Source of the DNA: Stenotrophomonas maltophilia
Lineage (GTDB): Bacteria > Pseudomonadota > Gammaproteobacteria > Xanthomonadales > Xanthomonadaceae
Direction: 5' to 3'
Length of the DNA stretch: 64,000 nt
NCBI GenBank assembly: GCA_900113425.1
Contig: FOZF01000001.1
Location: 970,358-1,034,357 of the forward strand
In this document: positions 55,502 through 62,899 of the stretch, piece by piece
How the letters are laid out: the number at the start of each line of letters is the position of its first letter
Position numbering within the stretch: position 1 is the first letter of the stretch
Program-made: the position numbers and the translations under genes
Notes under the pieces: model-generated
The model's database searches: none
What the model was told of the DNA's origin: nothing
What the model saw: only the letters and a program-made list of their open reading frames with translations

Positions 55502-55828
55502 GTGGCCTTACAACCTGACGCCGCACCTGCACCCATCGACTGCCGCCGTTGTGACGCGGTCTGTTGCCGGCTGCCGGTACTGCTGCAGCCCGGCGACCAC
55601 GTGCCCGGCCAGTTCCTCGCGCGCGACGCCCACGGCCAGGCCGTGATGGCGCGCAACGAGGAAGGCTGGTGCGCGGCGATCGATCCCTATCACCTGCGCT
55701 GCACGATCTATTCGCAGCGCCCGGCGATCTGCCGCCAGTTTTCGATGGGCGGCGATGACTGCCGCCGCGAGCGGCAGGACTACCTGCGCCAGGCCGATGC
55801 CTGTGCGCTTTCCTCCCCTTCCACCTGA
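55502..55828 (+). CDS. YkgJ family cysteine cluster protein
   Basis: An open frame of about 108 residues from the GTG at 55502 with the UPF0153/YkgJ pattern: CRRCDAVCC near the start, then an Asp/Pro-containing middle (IDPYHLRCTIYSQRPAICRQF) and a final Cys. The cysteines (C-x2-C-x3-CC ... C ... C) suggest a metal or Fe-S site. Function is unknown. The start is uncertain: an in-frame TTG at 55481 is also possible, and no good ribosome site is seen. A 196-nt gap separates it from yegD, with TACTCT as a possible -10. A 60-residue protein follows after 11 nt. Confidence 0.75.
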   Translation: MALQPDAAPAPIDCRRCDAVCCRLPVLLQPGDHVPGQFLARDAHGQAVMARNEEGWCAAIDPYHLRCTIYSQRPAICRQFSMGGDDCRRERQDYLRQADACALSSPST

Positions 55829-55839
55829 CAGGAGCAACC

Positions 55840-56022
55840 ATGCCCCGCAAGGCAAAGACCCCCGCGAAGGCTAACAACAGCATCCGTAGCGAACGCAAGG
55901 GTGCAGCCGCCAGTACTGTGGTCAGCAGCGACTCGATCGCGTCTGATCTGGCCGCGTTCCGCAAGGCCGGTGGCAAGATCGAAGTGCTGGGTACGACCTG
56001 GGCGCTGAAGAAAGCCAGCTGA
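55840..56022 (+). CDS. Small basic protein of unknown function
   Basis: A 60-residue Lys/Arg/Ser/Ala-rich protein (MPRKAKTPAKANNSIRSER...) ending in ALKKAS. The ribosome site (AGGAG) is strong and well spaced, and it follows the YkgJ gene by 11 nt, so it is very likely translated. The first 30 residues look disordered and cationic; the second half may form one helix-strand unit. I do not recognise a named family. Confidence 0.65.
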   Translation: MPRKAKTPAKANNSIRSERKGAAASTVVSSDSIASDLAAFRKAGGKIEVLGTTWALKKAS

Positions 56023-56070
56023 CCCTCCCTGACCGCGGCGGCGCTGCCGCCGCGGCCTGCCGGTCGGTGC

Positions 56071-56952
56071 TCAGCGGTCCAGTCGGACCCGCACGCTGCC
56101 CGAATGCGACTGGATGCGGATATCGCCGTCACCGCCCCCCAGCCGCGTGTCGAGATTGCTGCCCGGCCCATAACGCGGCCGCTCCACCGTGCCGGCATCA
56201 CTGTTGATCGAGCCACTGAAGCTGTTCACCGACAGCTGCGCCGACACCGCCCGCGGCAACCGCAGATTGACCGATGCGCTCACCGATTCGACATTGATGC
56301 GGCCCCCCGGCGCCAGACCGGAAGCGGCCAGTTCGATGCTGCCTGACACCGTCTCCACCGCCAGGCGCTGGATGCGCCCGGCATCGACATCCACGCGTCC
56401 GGACACGGTCTGCGCACCGATGTCGCCGGACACGCCTCCCCCCGCATCAATGCGGCCGCTGACGGTGTTCACGTCCAGCCGCGGCGTCTGCAGACGGGCA
56501 GTGACGCTGCCGCTGACCGTGTTGAGCTTGGTGTCGCCGCTGCGGCCTGCCGCGGACAGGCTGCCGCTGACCGTATCGGCCTGCAGCCGGCGCACATCGA
56601 TGCCACTGATGTCCTGGCTCGCACTGACGGTGCTGAGCAGCAGTTCCGCCGAGCGTGGCACGTTCAGCACCAGGGTGGCCCCGCCATTGTTGCTGCGGCG
56701 TGGATATTCCACCTCCCATCGCACGCGGTTGGCACTCTTCTCCTGACGCAGCTGCAGGCCGTCGCTGAGGCTGCCGGTGAGCTGGACCTCGCTGCGGTCC
56801 CAGCCGCGCACGGTGACCTTGCCGGCCACGTTGCTCAGTTCAATCCGGCCACCGGTGGCGAGTGCATGGCGTTCGTCGACGCGCGTGTCGGCCAGTGCCA
56901 CAGCCGGTACCAGCAGCAGCGCGGCGCAGCAGAAAAGAAGGGGTCGCATCAT
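56071..56952 (-). CDS. DUF4097 periplasmic beta-repeat protein
   Basis: A 293-residue protein with a signal peptide (cleavage near ALADT, residue 21-22). The body is a run of imperfect repeats of about 18-20 residues centred on TVSGS/TVSGR (near residues 126, 144, 162, 181 and 200, with degenerate copies at 107, 222, 243 and 281), as expected for a DUF4097 parallel beta-helix. AGGAG lies upstream; ATGs at 56952 and 56949 are both possible, the latter better spaced. It lies 8 nt after an anti-sigma-like gene and an ECF sigma gene, and is the probable effector or sensor of that operon. Confidence 0.88.
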   Translation of the reverse strand: MMRPLLFCCAALLLVPAVALADTRVDERHALATGGRIELSNVAGKVTVRGWDRSEVQLTGSLSDGLQLRQEKSANRVRWEVEYPRRSNNGGATLVLNVPRSAELLLSTVSASQDISGIDVRRLQADTVSGSLSAAGRSGDTKLNTVSGSVTARLQTPRLDVNTVSGRIDAGGGVSGDIGAQTVSGRVDVDAGRIQRLAVETVSGSIELAASGLAPGGRINVESVSASVNLRLPRAVSAQLSVNSFSGSINSDAGTVERPRYGPGSNLDTRLGGGDGDIRIQSHSGSVRVRLDR

Positions 56953-56960
56953 GGGTCTCC

Positions 56961-57494
56961 TCAGGTTGTCAGTCCGGCGGCGGCCTGCGCCGCCTGCCGG
57001 GTCAGTTCCAGCCGCAGCGCATAGGTGCGCTTGAGCTGTCCAAGCAGGTGCGGCGCACGTGGATCCTGCGCCATCGCCGCGCGGATCTGCTCCGCGCTGC
57101 GGTCGAGTTCGTGCAGGGCCGGTTGCCACTCCGCTGCCCCACCCTGCGGCAGGGAGGCCACCGCCTGCTGGTACTGCTCGGTCATCGCTGCGGCCTGCAG
57201 CTGCAGCCCGGAAGGCGCCGGCGTGGCCTGCGGCGGCTGCCACCACGGTGCCACCGCGTAGACCGCCAGGCTGGCGGCCAGCGCCGCGCCCACCGGCAGC
57301 CACCAGCGCCGTCGCGGACGCGGCGTCATCGCCACCACCGTGCCTGCTGCCGGGAGCGGTCCGGGAGCGGACCCACGCGGTGGCAGGCTGGCCGACAGCC
57401 GCGCCCAGCCGTCCTCCGGAACGCTGCGCTCGCGGGGCAAGGCGCGCAGGCGCGCGATCAGGTCGTGGTCGTAGTCGGGGTCGTTCATCGTCAT
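56961..57494 (-). CDS. Putative anti-sigma factor, single-pass membrane protein
   Basis: A 177-residue protein: acidic N-terminus (MNDPDYDHDLIARLRALP), one transmembrane helix (about residues 68-86, WWLPVGAALAASLAVYAVAP) and a periplasmic alpha-helical domain. It begins in the ATGA overlap with the ECF sigma gene, which is the standard layout for a cognate anti-sigma. No zinc HxxxCxxC motif is present, so it would belong to a non-ZAS type. The anti-sigma call is inferred from topology and position. Confidence 0.7.
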   Translation of the reverse strand: MTMNDPDYDHDLIARLRALPRERSVPEDGWARLSASLPPRGSAPGPLPAAGTVVAMTPRPRRRWWLPVGAALAASLAVYAVAPWWQPPQATPAPSGLQLQAAAMTEQYQQAVASLPQGGAAEWQPALHELDRSAEQIRAAMAQDPRAPHLLGQLKRTYALRLELTRQAAQAAAGLTT

Positions 57495-58069
57495 GTCATG
57501 TCTCCCAGCCGTGCACGCAGCAAGCCACGTGCACGATGCAACTGTGCCTTGGAACTGCCGACAGCCATCTGCATCTGCTCGGCGATTTCCTGGTGTTTCC
57601 AGCCTTCGATGTCGTGCAGCACCAGCACCGCACGCGCCCGCGGGGGCAGCGTCGCCAGCGCACGTTCCAGGTCGCGCTCGGTGCCGGCGCAGCGGTCATG
57701 CACGGCCAGCTCCGGTACGCCACCGTCCACGTCATCGAGGCTGTCGTGGTCGTGCCCTCCCGCCCGGCCGCGCAGTTCCATCAGCGCGGCATTCACCCCG
57801 AGACGATGCAGCCAGGTCGACAGGCTGCTTTCGAAACGGAACCCGGGCAGTGCCTTCCACGCCTGCAGGAACGCTTCCTGCAGCGCATCCTCCGCACGTG
57901 CCTGCTGGCCGCCACACAGCCTCCACAGCACGGCGAACACCCGTGGCGCATGGCGTCGATACAGCAGTTCGTAGGCCGCTGTATCGCCACCGGCTGCCGC
58001 CCGTACCAGGGCAGGTTCGTCGACGGCGTCGGAGGCAGCAGGCGGTGCGGGCATGGTGGTGTCGAGCAT
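57491..58069 (-). CDS. ECF-type RNA polymerase sigma factor
   Basis: A 192-residue sigma-70 family group IV factor. Region 2 (about residues 32-75) has ELLYRRHAPRVFAVLWRL and EDALQEAFLQAWKALP; region 4 (about 130-185) has ALATLPPRARAVLVLHDIEGWKHQEIAEQMQMAVGSSKAQLHRARGLLRARL. It probably transcribes its own operon with the membrane anti-sigma and the DUF4097 protein. The ATG at 58069 starts a short Ala/Pro-rich leader before region 2. An ECF -35 (GGAAC or AAC) motif upstream was not obvious. Confidence 0.9.
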   Translation of the reverse strand: MLDTTMPAPPAASDAVDEPALVRAAAGGDTAAYELLYRRHAPRVFAVLWRLCGGQQARAEDALQEAFLQAWKALPGFRFESSLSTWLHRLGVNAALMELRGRAGGHDHDSLDDVDGGVPELAVHDRCAGTERDLERALATLPPRARAVLVLHDIEGWKHQEIAEQMQMAVGSSKAQLHRARGLLRARLGDMT

Positions 58070-58193
58070 AGTCCTTGGATGCGCCAGTCCCGCAAAAGGT
58101 TTAGATCCGATTCCTGCCAGGCGCGATGCAACCTTTTCGGCGGCCGCTGCATCCATGGAGGGTCCTTCGTGAAATACCGTCCGGGAGCCCGCC

Positions 58194-58373
58194 ATGTCCA
58201 GCCCATCGTGTGCCGCCCTGCTGGCCGTCGCTGCCTGCGTCGCGCTGCAGGTGCTTGGCCTGTCGCTGCAGCTCCACCCCGAGCGCGGCCGGGCCTGCCT
58301 GCAGCAGCAGCGCCAGGAGCTGGTGTGCCTGGCGTGGGGGCCGATGGTCGAATCGCCGGCACGTGCCGGGTAA
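58194..58373 (+). CDS. Small hydrophobic protein, 59 residues
   Basis: ATG at 58194, preceded by GGGAG at a good distance, opens a 59-residue frame to TAA at 58371-58373. The N-terminal half (about residues 6-27: AALLAVAACVALQVLGLSL) is a hydrophobic segment, signal peptide or membrane anchor. The rest has three cysteines and a Gln/Arg-rich stretch. I do not recognise a family. It lies 36 nt before the MscS gene, with which it may be co-transcribed. Confidence 0.5.
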   Translation: MSSPSCAALLAVAACVALQVLGLSLQLHPERGRACLQQQRQELVCLAWGPMVESPARAG

Positions 58374-58408
58374 CATCGACGACCATCACCGCTACCTGCT
58401 GTCGCCCC

Positions 58409-59002
58409 ATGATGTTGTCGCTGAAGGATCACCTGCCGGCCTGGACCCATCCCTGGCTGCACAACATGGGCATCGCCCTGCAGATCGCGCTGGTCCTGCT
58501 GGCCGCCTGGCTGCTGCGGCTGCTGGCGCGCCGCCTGATCCGCCGCTTCGCCGACCACTACACCCTGCCGCCGGAAATGGTGATGGGCGCGCGCCGCATC
58601 ACCAGTTTCGTGGTCTATTTCAGTGCACTGCTGTACATCCTGAGCCTGCTGGGGGCCTCACCGGCAGTGCTGTGGACGGCATTCACGGGCTTTGCAGCCG
58701 TCGGTGCGGTGGCCTTCTTCGCGGCCTGGAGCGTGCTCTCCAACATCTTCTGCACGCTGCTGATCTTCACTACCCGCCCGTTCCGCCTGCATGACTACAT
58801 CGAGGTGCTGGAGAACGGCGAGAAGCCTGGACTGAAGGGCCGGGTGATCGATGTGAACCTGATCTACACCACGTTGCAGGAGACCGGCGAAGGCCACGAA
58901 GGCACGGTGCTGCAGCTGCCAAACAACCTGTTCTTCCAGCGCACCGTACGCCGCTGGCGCGATCCGGCACAGGCACCGGGCGGCATCCAGGGCGACGGCT
59001 GA
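58409..59002 (+). CDS. Short MscS-family mechanosensitive channel
   Basis: A 197-residue protein with three transmembrane helices (about residues 18-40, 64-86, 90-112). The pore-lining third helix is seen in FTGFAAVGAVAFFAAWSVLSNIFC, and the start of the MscS beta domain in RPFRLHDYIEV and LPNNLFF. E. coli MscS has 286 residues, and the C-terminal alpha/beta vestibule appears missing here, so this is a minimal channel. Two in-frame ATGs (58409, 58412) begin it. No good ribosome site is visible, so coupling to the 59-residue gene upstream is plausible. Confidence 0.85.
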   Translation: MMLSLKDHLPAWTHPWLHNMGIALQIALVLLAAWLLRLLARRLIRRFADHYTLPPEMVMGARRITSFVVYFSALLYILSLLGASPAVLWTAFTGFAAVGAVAFFAAWSVLSNIFCTLLIFTTRPFRLHDYIEVLENGEKPGLKGRVIDVNLIYTTLQETGEGHEGTVLQLPNNLFFQRTVRRWRDPAQAPGGIQGDG

Positions 59003-59012
59003 GCCGCCCACG

Positions 59013-59279
59013 TCAACGCAGCTGGCTGTCTTTGCTGCCGCGACGGTTGTAGCTGCTGTGCGCCTGCTCTTCCTCATCGTGCGCCTGCTGGCAGGCCACG
59101 CACAGCCGTACGCCGGGCACGGCGTTGCGCCTCGCCAACGGAATCGGTGCGTCGCATTCCTCGCAGTGCTCCAGACCCGGGCCCTGGCGCAGCTGGCGCC
59201 GCGCGCGGGCGATCGCATCGTCAACCGTCGCGTCGATCTGGTCCTGGACCGCGCCGTCTCCCGCCCAACCGGTAGCCAT
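59013..59279 (-). CDS. TraR/DksA-type C4 zinc finger protein
   Basis: An 88-residue YbiI-like member of the DksA/TraR family. The four zinc ligands are CEEC and CVAC (about residues 39-63: EHCEECDAPIPLARRNAVPGVRLCVAC). The long DksA coiled-coil is missing; only a short N-terminal helix (DATVDDAIARARRQL) remains. Short TraR-type proteins can bind RNA polymerase at the secondary channel; whether this one does is unknown. It converges on the MscS gene with an 10-nt gap. Confidence 0.9.
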   Translation of the reverse strand: MATGWAGDGAVQDQIDATVDDAIARARRQLRQGPGLEHCEECDAPIPLARRNAVPGVRLCVACQQAHDEEEQAHSSYNRRGSKDSQLR

Positions 59280-59329
59280 GTCCGTCCTCCGCAGGTGTGT
59301 CGCCTGATATGGGGACGATACACCCGCGG

Positions 59330-59357
59330 AAAAGGCCGGGCAGTGCCCCGCCCGGCC
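59330..59357 (-). terminator. Rho-independent terminator of the DUF2058 gene
   Basis: On the minus strand the stem GGCCGGGC / GCCCGGCC with an 8-nt loop is followed by TTTTCC. It is 60 nt past the DUF2058 stop. The 137-nt gap contains nothing else recognised beyond the zinc-finger gene's upstream region. Confidence 0.7.
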
Positions 59358-59416
59358 CGTGCTTCAGCTACCTGTCTGCCCGTGTGGACGCCTGCGGCAG
59401 CGCCGCCGGCAGCGGC

Positions 59417-59974
59417 TTACCAGACCAGATCGTCAGGAATCTGGAACTGCGCGTAATAGGCATCATCTTCGGCGTTGCCGGTGGAGATCTCCTCGGTCGA
59501 GCCCGGCTGCCCATGGTCGACCACGATGGCTTCCGGCGCACGCTCGCGCACCTTTTCCGCCGCAGCGCGGGGCAGCAACGCGTAACCCTCGCCCTGGGCG
59601 ACGATGACCAGCACGCCCACGGACAGCGCCTTGCGCAGCTTGGGGTCGATCAGCAGGGTGCGGATCGTGCTGCCATCGCTGAAGCGATACTCGTCCTCGC
59701 CCTTGTGCGGCACGGCATGGGCGGCGATGATCTGCTTCGCCTGCGCCTTCTGCTCGGCCAGCCTGGCCTGTGCGTTGCGCTCGGCGGCCAAGGCACGATC
59801 GCGCTCGATCTTCTCGGCGCGGGCGCGTTCAGCCTCACGCTGGACCTCGGCCGACGTCGATTCAGCCTTGCCCTGGCGCGCCTTGGCCTGTTCGCGCGCG
59901 GCGGCGCTGGCCTGCGACTTCTTGGCCAGGCCGGCCTTGAGCAATTGTTCCTGCAGCGCGTTGGGCTTTGCCAT
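59417..59974 (-). CDS. DUF2058 family protein
   Basis: A 185-residue cytoplasmic protein of DUF2058 (YaiL type). It starts MAKPNALQEQLLKAGLAKKSQA, has a long charged coiled-coil (about residues 20-85), and ends in the conserved YRFSDGSTIRTLLIDPKLRKALSVGVLVIV and ERAPEAIVV blocks. YaiL of E. coli is nucleoprotein/polynucleotide-associated by annotation; the role is unknown. It is divergent from ygjP. Confidence 0.9.
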   Translation of the reverse strand: MAKPNALQEQLLKAGLAKKSQASAAAREQAKARQGKAESTSAEVQREAERARAEKIERDRALAAERNAQARLAEQKAQAKQIIAAHAVPHKGEDEYRFSDGSTIRTLLIDPKLRKALSVGVLVIVAQGEGYALLPRAAAEKVRERAPEAIVVDHGQPGSTEEISTGNAEDDAYYAQFQIPDDLVW

Positions 59975-60036
59975 GGTCGATGCGTACCGCGTGTAATCTT
60001 GGTTGCCCCATTCTACCGACGCCCCGCCGCTCCTGC

Positions 60037-60537
60037 ATGGCAGTCCTGAAGTACCTCACCGGTTATCCCGAACCCCTGGTCGCCCAGGTCAGCGAACTGC
60101 TGGCGCAGGGCCGGCTCGGCCCGTGGCTGCAGCAGCGCTATCCCGAGCCCCATGAGGTGCGCAGCGACCGCCAGCTCTACGACTACACCCAGGAGCTGAA
60201 AGACCGCTACCTGCGCAAGTCGGTACCGCTCAACAAGGTCTGCTACGACAACACGCTGGAAGTGATCAAGCATGCATTGGGCACGCATACCGCCATTTCC
60301 CGCGTACACGGCAGCCGCCTCAAGGCCAGCCGCGAGATCCGCATCGCCACGGTGTTCCGGCAGGCGCCGGCCGCCTTCCTGCGCATGATCGTGGTGCACG
60401 AGCTGGCGCATCTGAAGGAAGCCGACCACAACAAGGCCTTCTACCAGCTCTGCCAGCACATGGAGCCCGATTACCTGCAGCTGGAATTCGACACCCGCCT
60501 GTACCTGACCGAGCTGGCCAACCGCAGCCAGCGCTGA
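60037..60537 (+). CDS. ygjP: YgjP-like metallopeptidase domain protein
   Basis: A 166-residue protein of the YgjP/DUF45 (M48-like) family. The zinc site HELAHLKEADHNKAFYQLC contains HExxH plus a downstream His, and KVCYDNTLEVIKHALG and RIATVFRQAP match the family. E. coli YgjP has the same length (167) and has been reported as a UTP pyrophosphatase. The ATG at 60037 is chosen because the conserved region begins there. It lies 48 nt before the RsuA-like gene. Confidence 0.88.
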   Translation: MAVLKYLTGYPEPLVAQVSELLAQGRLGPWLQQRYPEPHEVRSDRQLYDYTQELKDRYLRKSVPLNKVCYDNTLEVIKHALGTHTAISRVHGSRLKASREIRIATVFRQAPAAFLRMIVVHELAHLKEADHNKAFYQLCQHMEPDYLQLEFDTRLYLTELANRSQR

Positions 60538-60585
60538 CCGCGCGCAGGGGCTACACTGCGCGGCCCCTGCCCGACCTGCCCGCCC

Positions 60586-61284
60586 ATGGAACCGATACGC
60601 CTCGACAAACGCCTGTCCGCCCTGCTCGGCATCCCGCGCGGCGAAGCGCGACGCTACATTGAAGGTGGCTGGGTCACGGTCGATGGCAAGGTGGTCGAAC
60701 AGCCACAGCGCCCGGTCGATGACACTGCGGTGATCGTGGTCGATGAACAGGCCAACGACAGCAAGGCCGAGCGCGTGGGCATGCTGCTGCACAAGCCGGC
60801 CGGTGCTGCCGCCGAAACCCTGTGTGCGCTGGTCAGCAGCAACAGCCACAGCGCCCTTGATGCCAGCGGCATCCGGCCACTGCAGCGCCATTTCCACGGG
60901 TTGCAGCTGGCAGCGTCCCTGCCCGCGGCAGACAGCGGCCTGGTCGTGGTCAGCCAGGACCCGGCCACGCTGGCCCACCTGCAGCGCAATCTCGGCCGCA
61001 CCGAACAGGAGTATCTGGTCGAAGTGGCAGAAGGCGGACCGGAACGGGGCCCCTGGCTGCTGGCCCGGCTGCAGCAGGAGTCGGGCGGAGCCAAGGTGAG
61101 CTGGCAGAGCGAGCAGCGGCTGCGCTTCGCCGGCAAGGGGCTGACGGCCAAGGGCCTGAAGACCGCGGTCGCTGCCGCCGGCCTGCAGGTCACCGCCCTG
61201 CGCCGCCTGCGCATCGGCCGGGTGGCACTGGGCCCGCTGCCGCCGGGACAGTGGCGCTACGTGGGCAGCGACGAACGGTTCTGA
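60586..61284 (+). CDS. RsuA-family pseudouridine synthase lacking the catalytic Asp
   Basis: A 232-residue protein with an N-terminal S4 RNA-binding domain (residues about 3-52; IRLDKRLSALLGIPRGEARRYIEGGWVTVDG) and an RsuA/RluB/E/F-type body (LLHKPAGA at about 67-74, EQEYLVEVAEGG, GLQVTALRRLRIGRVALGPLPPGQWR). At the catalytic motif, where active enzymes read GRLDxxTxGL, this one reads A-S-L-P-A-A-D-S-G-L at about residues 110-119, so Pro113 stands at the nucleophile Asp. The alternative Asp116 sits three residues downstream, at the Thr position. It is probably an inactive RNA-binding relative. A TACACT-type -10 lies 28 nt upstream. Confidence 0.8.
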   Translation: MEPIRLDKRLSALLGIPRGEARRYIEGGWVTVDGKVVEQPQRPVDDTAVIVVDEQANDSKAERVGMLLHKPAGAAAETLCALVSSNSHSALDASGIRPLQRHFHGLQLAASLPAADSGLVVVSQDPATLAHLQRNLGRTEQEYLVEVAEGGPERGPWLLARLQQESGGAKVSWQSEQRLRFAGKGLTAKGLKTAVAAAGLQVTALRRLRIGRVALGPLPPGQWRYVGSDERF

Positions 61285-61315
61285 CGCTACCCCGCCGCGC
61301 GGCACGCCGATCCAC

Positions 61316-61328
61316 TAGCATGGGGCCA
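61316..61328 (+). promoter_or_regulatory. -10-like element of the PLD gene, predicted leaderless
   Basis: TAGCAT at 61316-61321 is followed by exactly 6 nt and the ATG at 61328. GGGG in the gap could also act as a weak ribosome site. Confidence 0.35.
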
Positions 61329-62896
61329 TGAGCCCGCCTGCGCCTGTGTGGCGACGCCTGTTGCGCGTCGTTGCGATCATCTTCGCCATCCTCCTGCTGT
61401 TGGTCCTGTCCGGACTGCTGCTGGCCGACCACCTGACGCCACAGGCGCACGGTGAGCCGTCGCACGTATTGCCGCTGCAACCGGCACAGACCCGCATCGA
61501 CCAGCAGGTCGTGCCGCTGCAGGAGGCCCACCCCGGGCAATCCGGCGTGGCCTTCCTCGGCGATGGCATGGATGCATTCGCGGCACGCGCGATGATCACC
61601 GCGCAGGCGGGGCGCAGTCTGGACCTGCAGTACTACATCTGGCACGACGACCTGATCGGTCACCTGATGGCCAGAGCGCTGCACGACGCCGCCGAGCGCG
61701 GGGTGCGCGTGCGCATCCTGCTCGACGACATGAATGCCAAGGACAAGGACGCGCTGATGATGGCGCTGGACCGGCATCCGAACATCGAGATCCGGCTCTA
61801 CAATCCGTTCCGCAACCGCAGCGGCATCCTGCGCATGGTGGAGATGGTGCAGCGCTTCTTCAGCGTGAACCACCGCATGCACAACAAGAGCTGGATCGCC
61901 GATGGCCGTGTCGCCATCGTCGGTGGCCGCAACATCGGAGAGGAGTATTTCAGCGCGCGCACGGATGTGAACTTCCAGGACCTGGACCTGCTGGTCGCCG
62001 GCCCTGCCGTCGCACAGGCGAACCGGATATTCGACGACTACTGGAACAGCCCGGCGGCGATTCCGGTATCGGCGCTGGCCTTCCATACCGACGCGCAGCT
62101 TCGCCTTCTGGTGCGTGAGTCCGACCATGAAGCGGAGCGCGATGTTGCCCAGCCCTACCTTGCGCGCGTGGCCGAATCACGCCACAGGCAGCGCCCCAGC
62201 CCCGAGCCGCTGCACTGGAGCAGCACCGTGCGCATCGTCTCGGATCCGCCGATGAAGCACCGCAACGACGATCGCGCCAGCTGGCTCGTTACCGGGCTGA
62301 TCGGTGAACTGGAGTCCGCGCGCAGCAAGGCCTTGTTGATTTCGCCCTACTTCGTACCGGGCAACGAGGGCCTGGACGGGCTCTCGGCAATGGCGTCGCG
62401 CGGCGTGCACGTGGGCATAGTGACCAACTCCCTTGCCGCCAACGACGTTGCGGCCGTGCACGGCGGCTACATGGGCTACCGCGTGCCCCTGCTGAACGCA
62501 GGCGTGCACCTGTATGAGCTGAAGGCACAGGGCCAGGCGGGTGATGCCGGCCTGTTCGGCAGCAGCGGGGCCAGCCTGCACACCAAGGCCTTCCTGGTGG
62601 ACGACCGCCGCGGCTTTGTCGGTTCCTTCAACCTCGACCCGCGCTCGGCCTATCTCAACACCGAAATGGGGGTGCTGTTCGACGACCCCGTGCTGGGCGC
62701 GCAGCTGCGCGACGAGTACCTGCGCCTGGCCGACGCCCGGCACAGCTGGTGGCTGGCATTGGACAACCACGACCGGCTGCGCTGGCTGGAGCGTGAGCCT
62801 CCGCCGCGCTGGGTGGAGGACGAGCCAGGCGCTACGCAGCGCCAGCGCTGGCTGTCGCGGATCATCAGCTGGCTGCCGGTGGAATCGCAGCTGTAG
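61328..62896 (+). CDS. Phospholipase D-family cardiolipin synthase-like protein
   Basis: A 522-residue protein. It has an N-terminal transmembrane helix (about residues 13-36) and two PLD domains. The first HKD motif is HNKSWIADGRVAIVGGRNIG (about residues 184-203); the second is HTKAFLVDDRRGFVGSFNLDPRS (about 419-440). Both have the H-x-K-x4-D ligands, so catalysis is expected. The layout matches ClsC/YmdC, which makes cardiolipin from phosphatidylglycerol and phosphatidylethanolamine, but a nuclease or other phospholipase is possible. Two arms (about 275-310 and 490-522) are variable. Confidence 0.88.
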   Translation: MSPPAPVWRRLLRVVAIIFAILLLLVLSGLLLADHLTPQAHGEPSHVLPLQPAQTRIDQQVVPLQEAHPGQSGVAFLGDGMDAFAARAMITAQAGRSLDLQYYIWHDDLIGHLMARALHDAAERGVRVRILLDDMNAKDKDALMMALDRHPNIEIRLYNPFRNRSGILRMVEMVQRFFSVNHRMHNKSWIADGRVAIVGGRNIGEEYFSARTDVNFQDLDLLVAGPAVAQANRIFDDYWNSPAAIPVSALAFHTDAQLRLLVRESDHEAERDVAQPYLARVAESRHRQRPSPEPLHWSSTVRIVSDPPMKHRNDDRASWLVTGLIGELESARSKALLISPYFVPGNEGLDGLSAMASRGVHVGIVTNSLAANDVAAVHGGYMGYRVPLLNAGVHLYELKAQGQAGDAGLFGSSGASLHTKAFLVDDRRGFVGSFNLDPRSAYLNTEMGVLFDDPVLGAQLRDEYLRLADARHSWWLALDNHDRLRWLEREPPPRWVEDEPGATQRQRWLSRIISWLPVESQL

Positions 62897-62899
62897 CGC

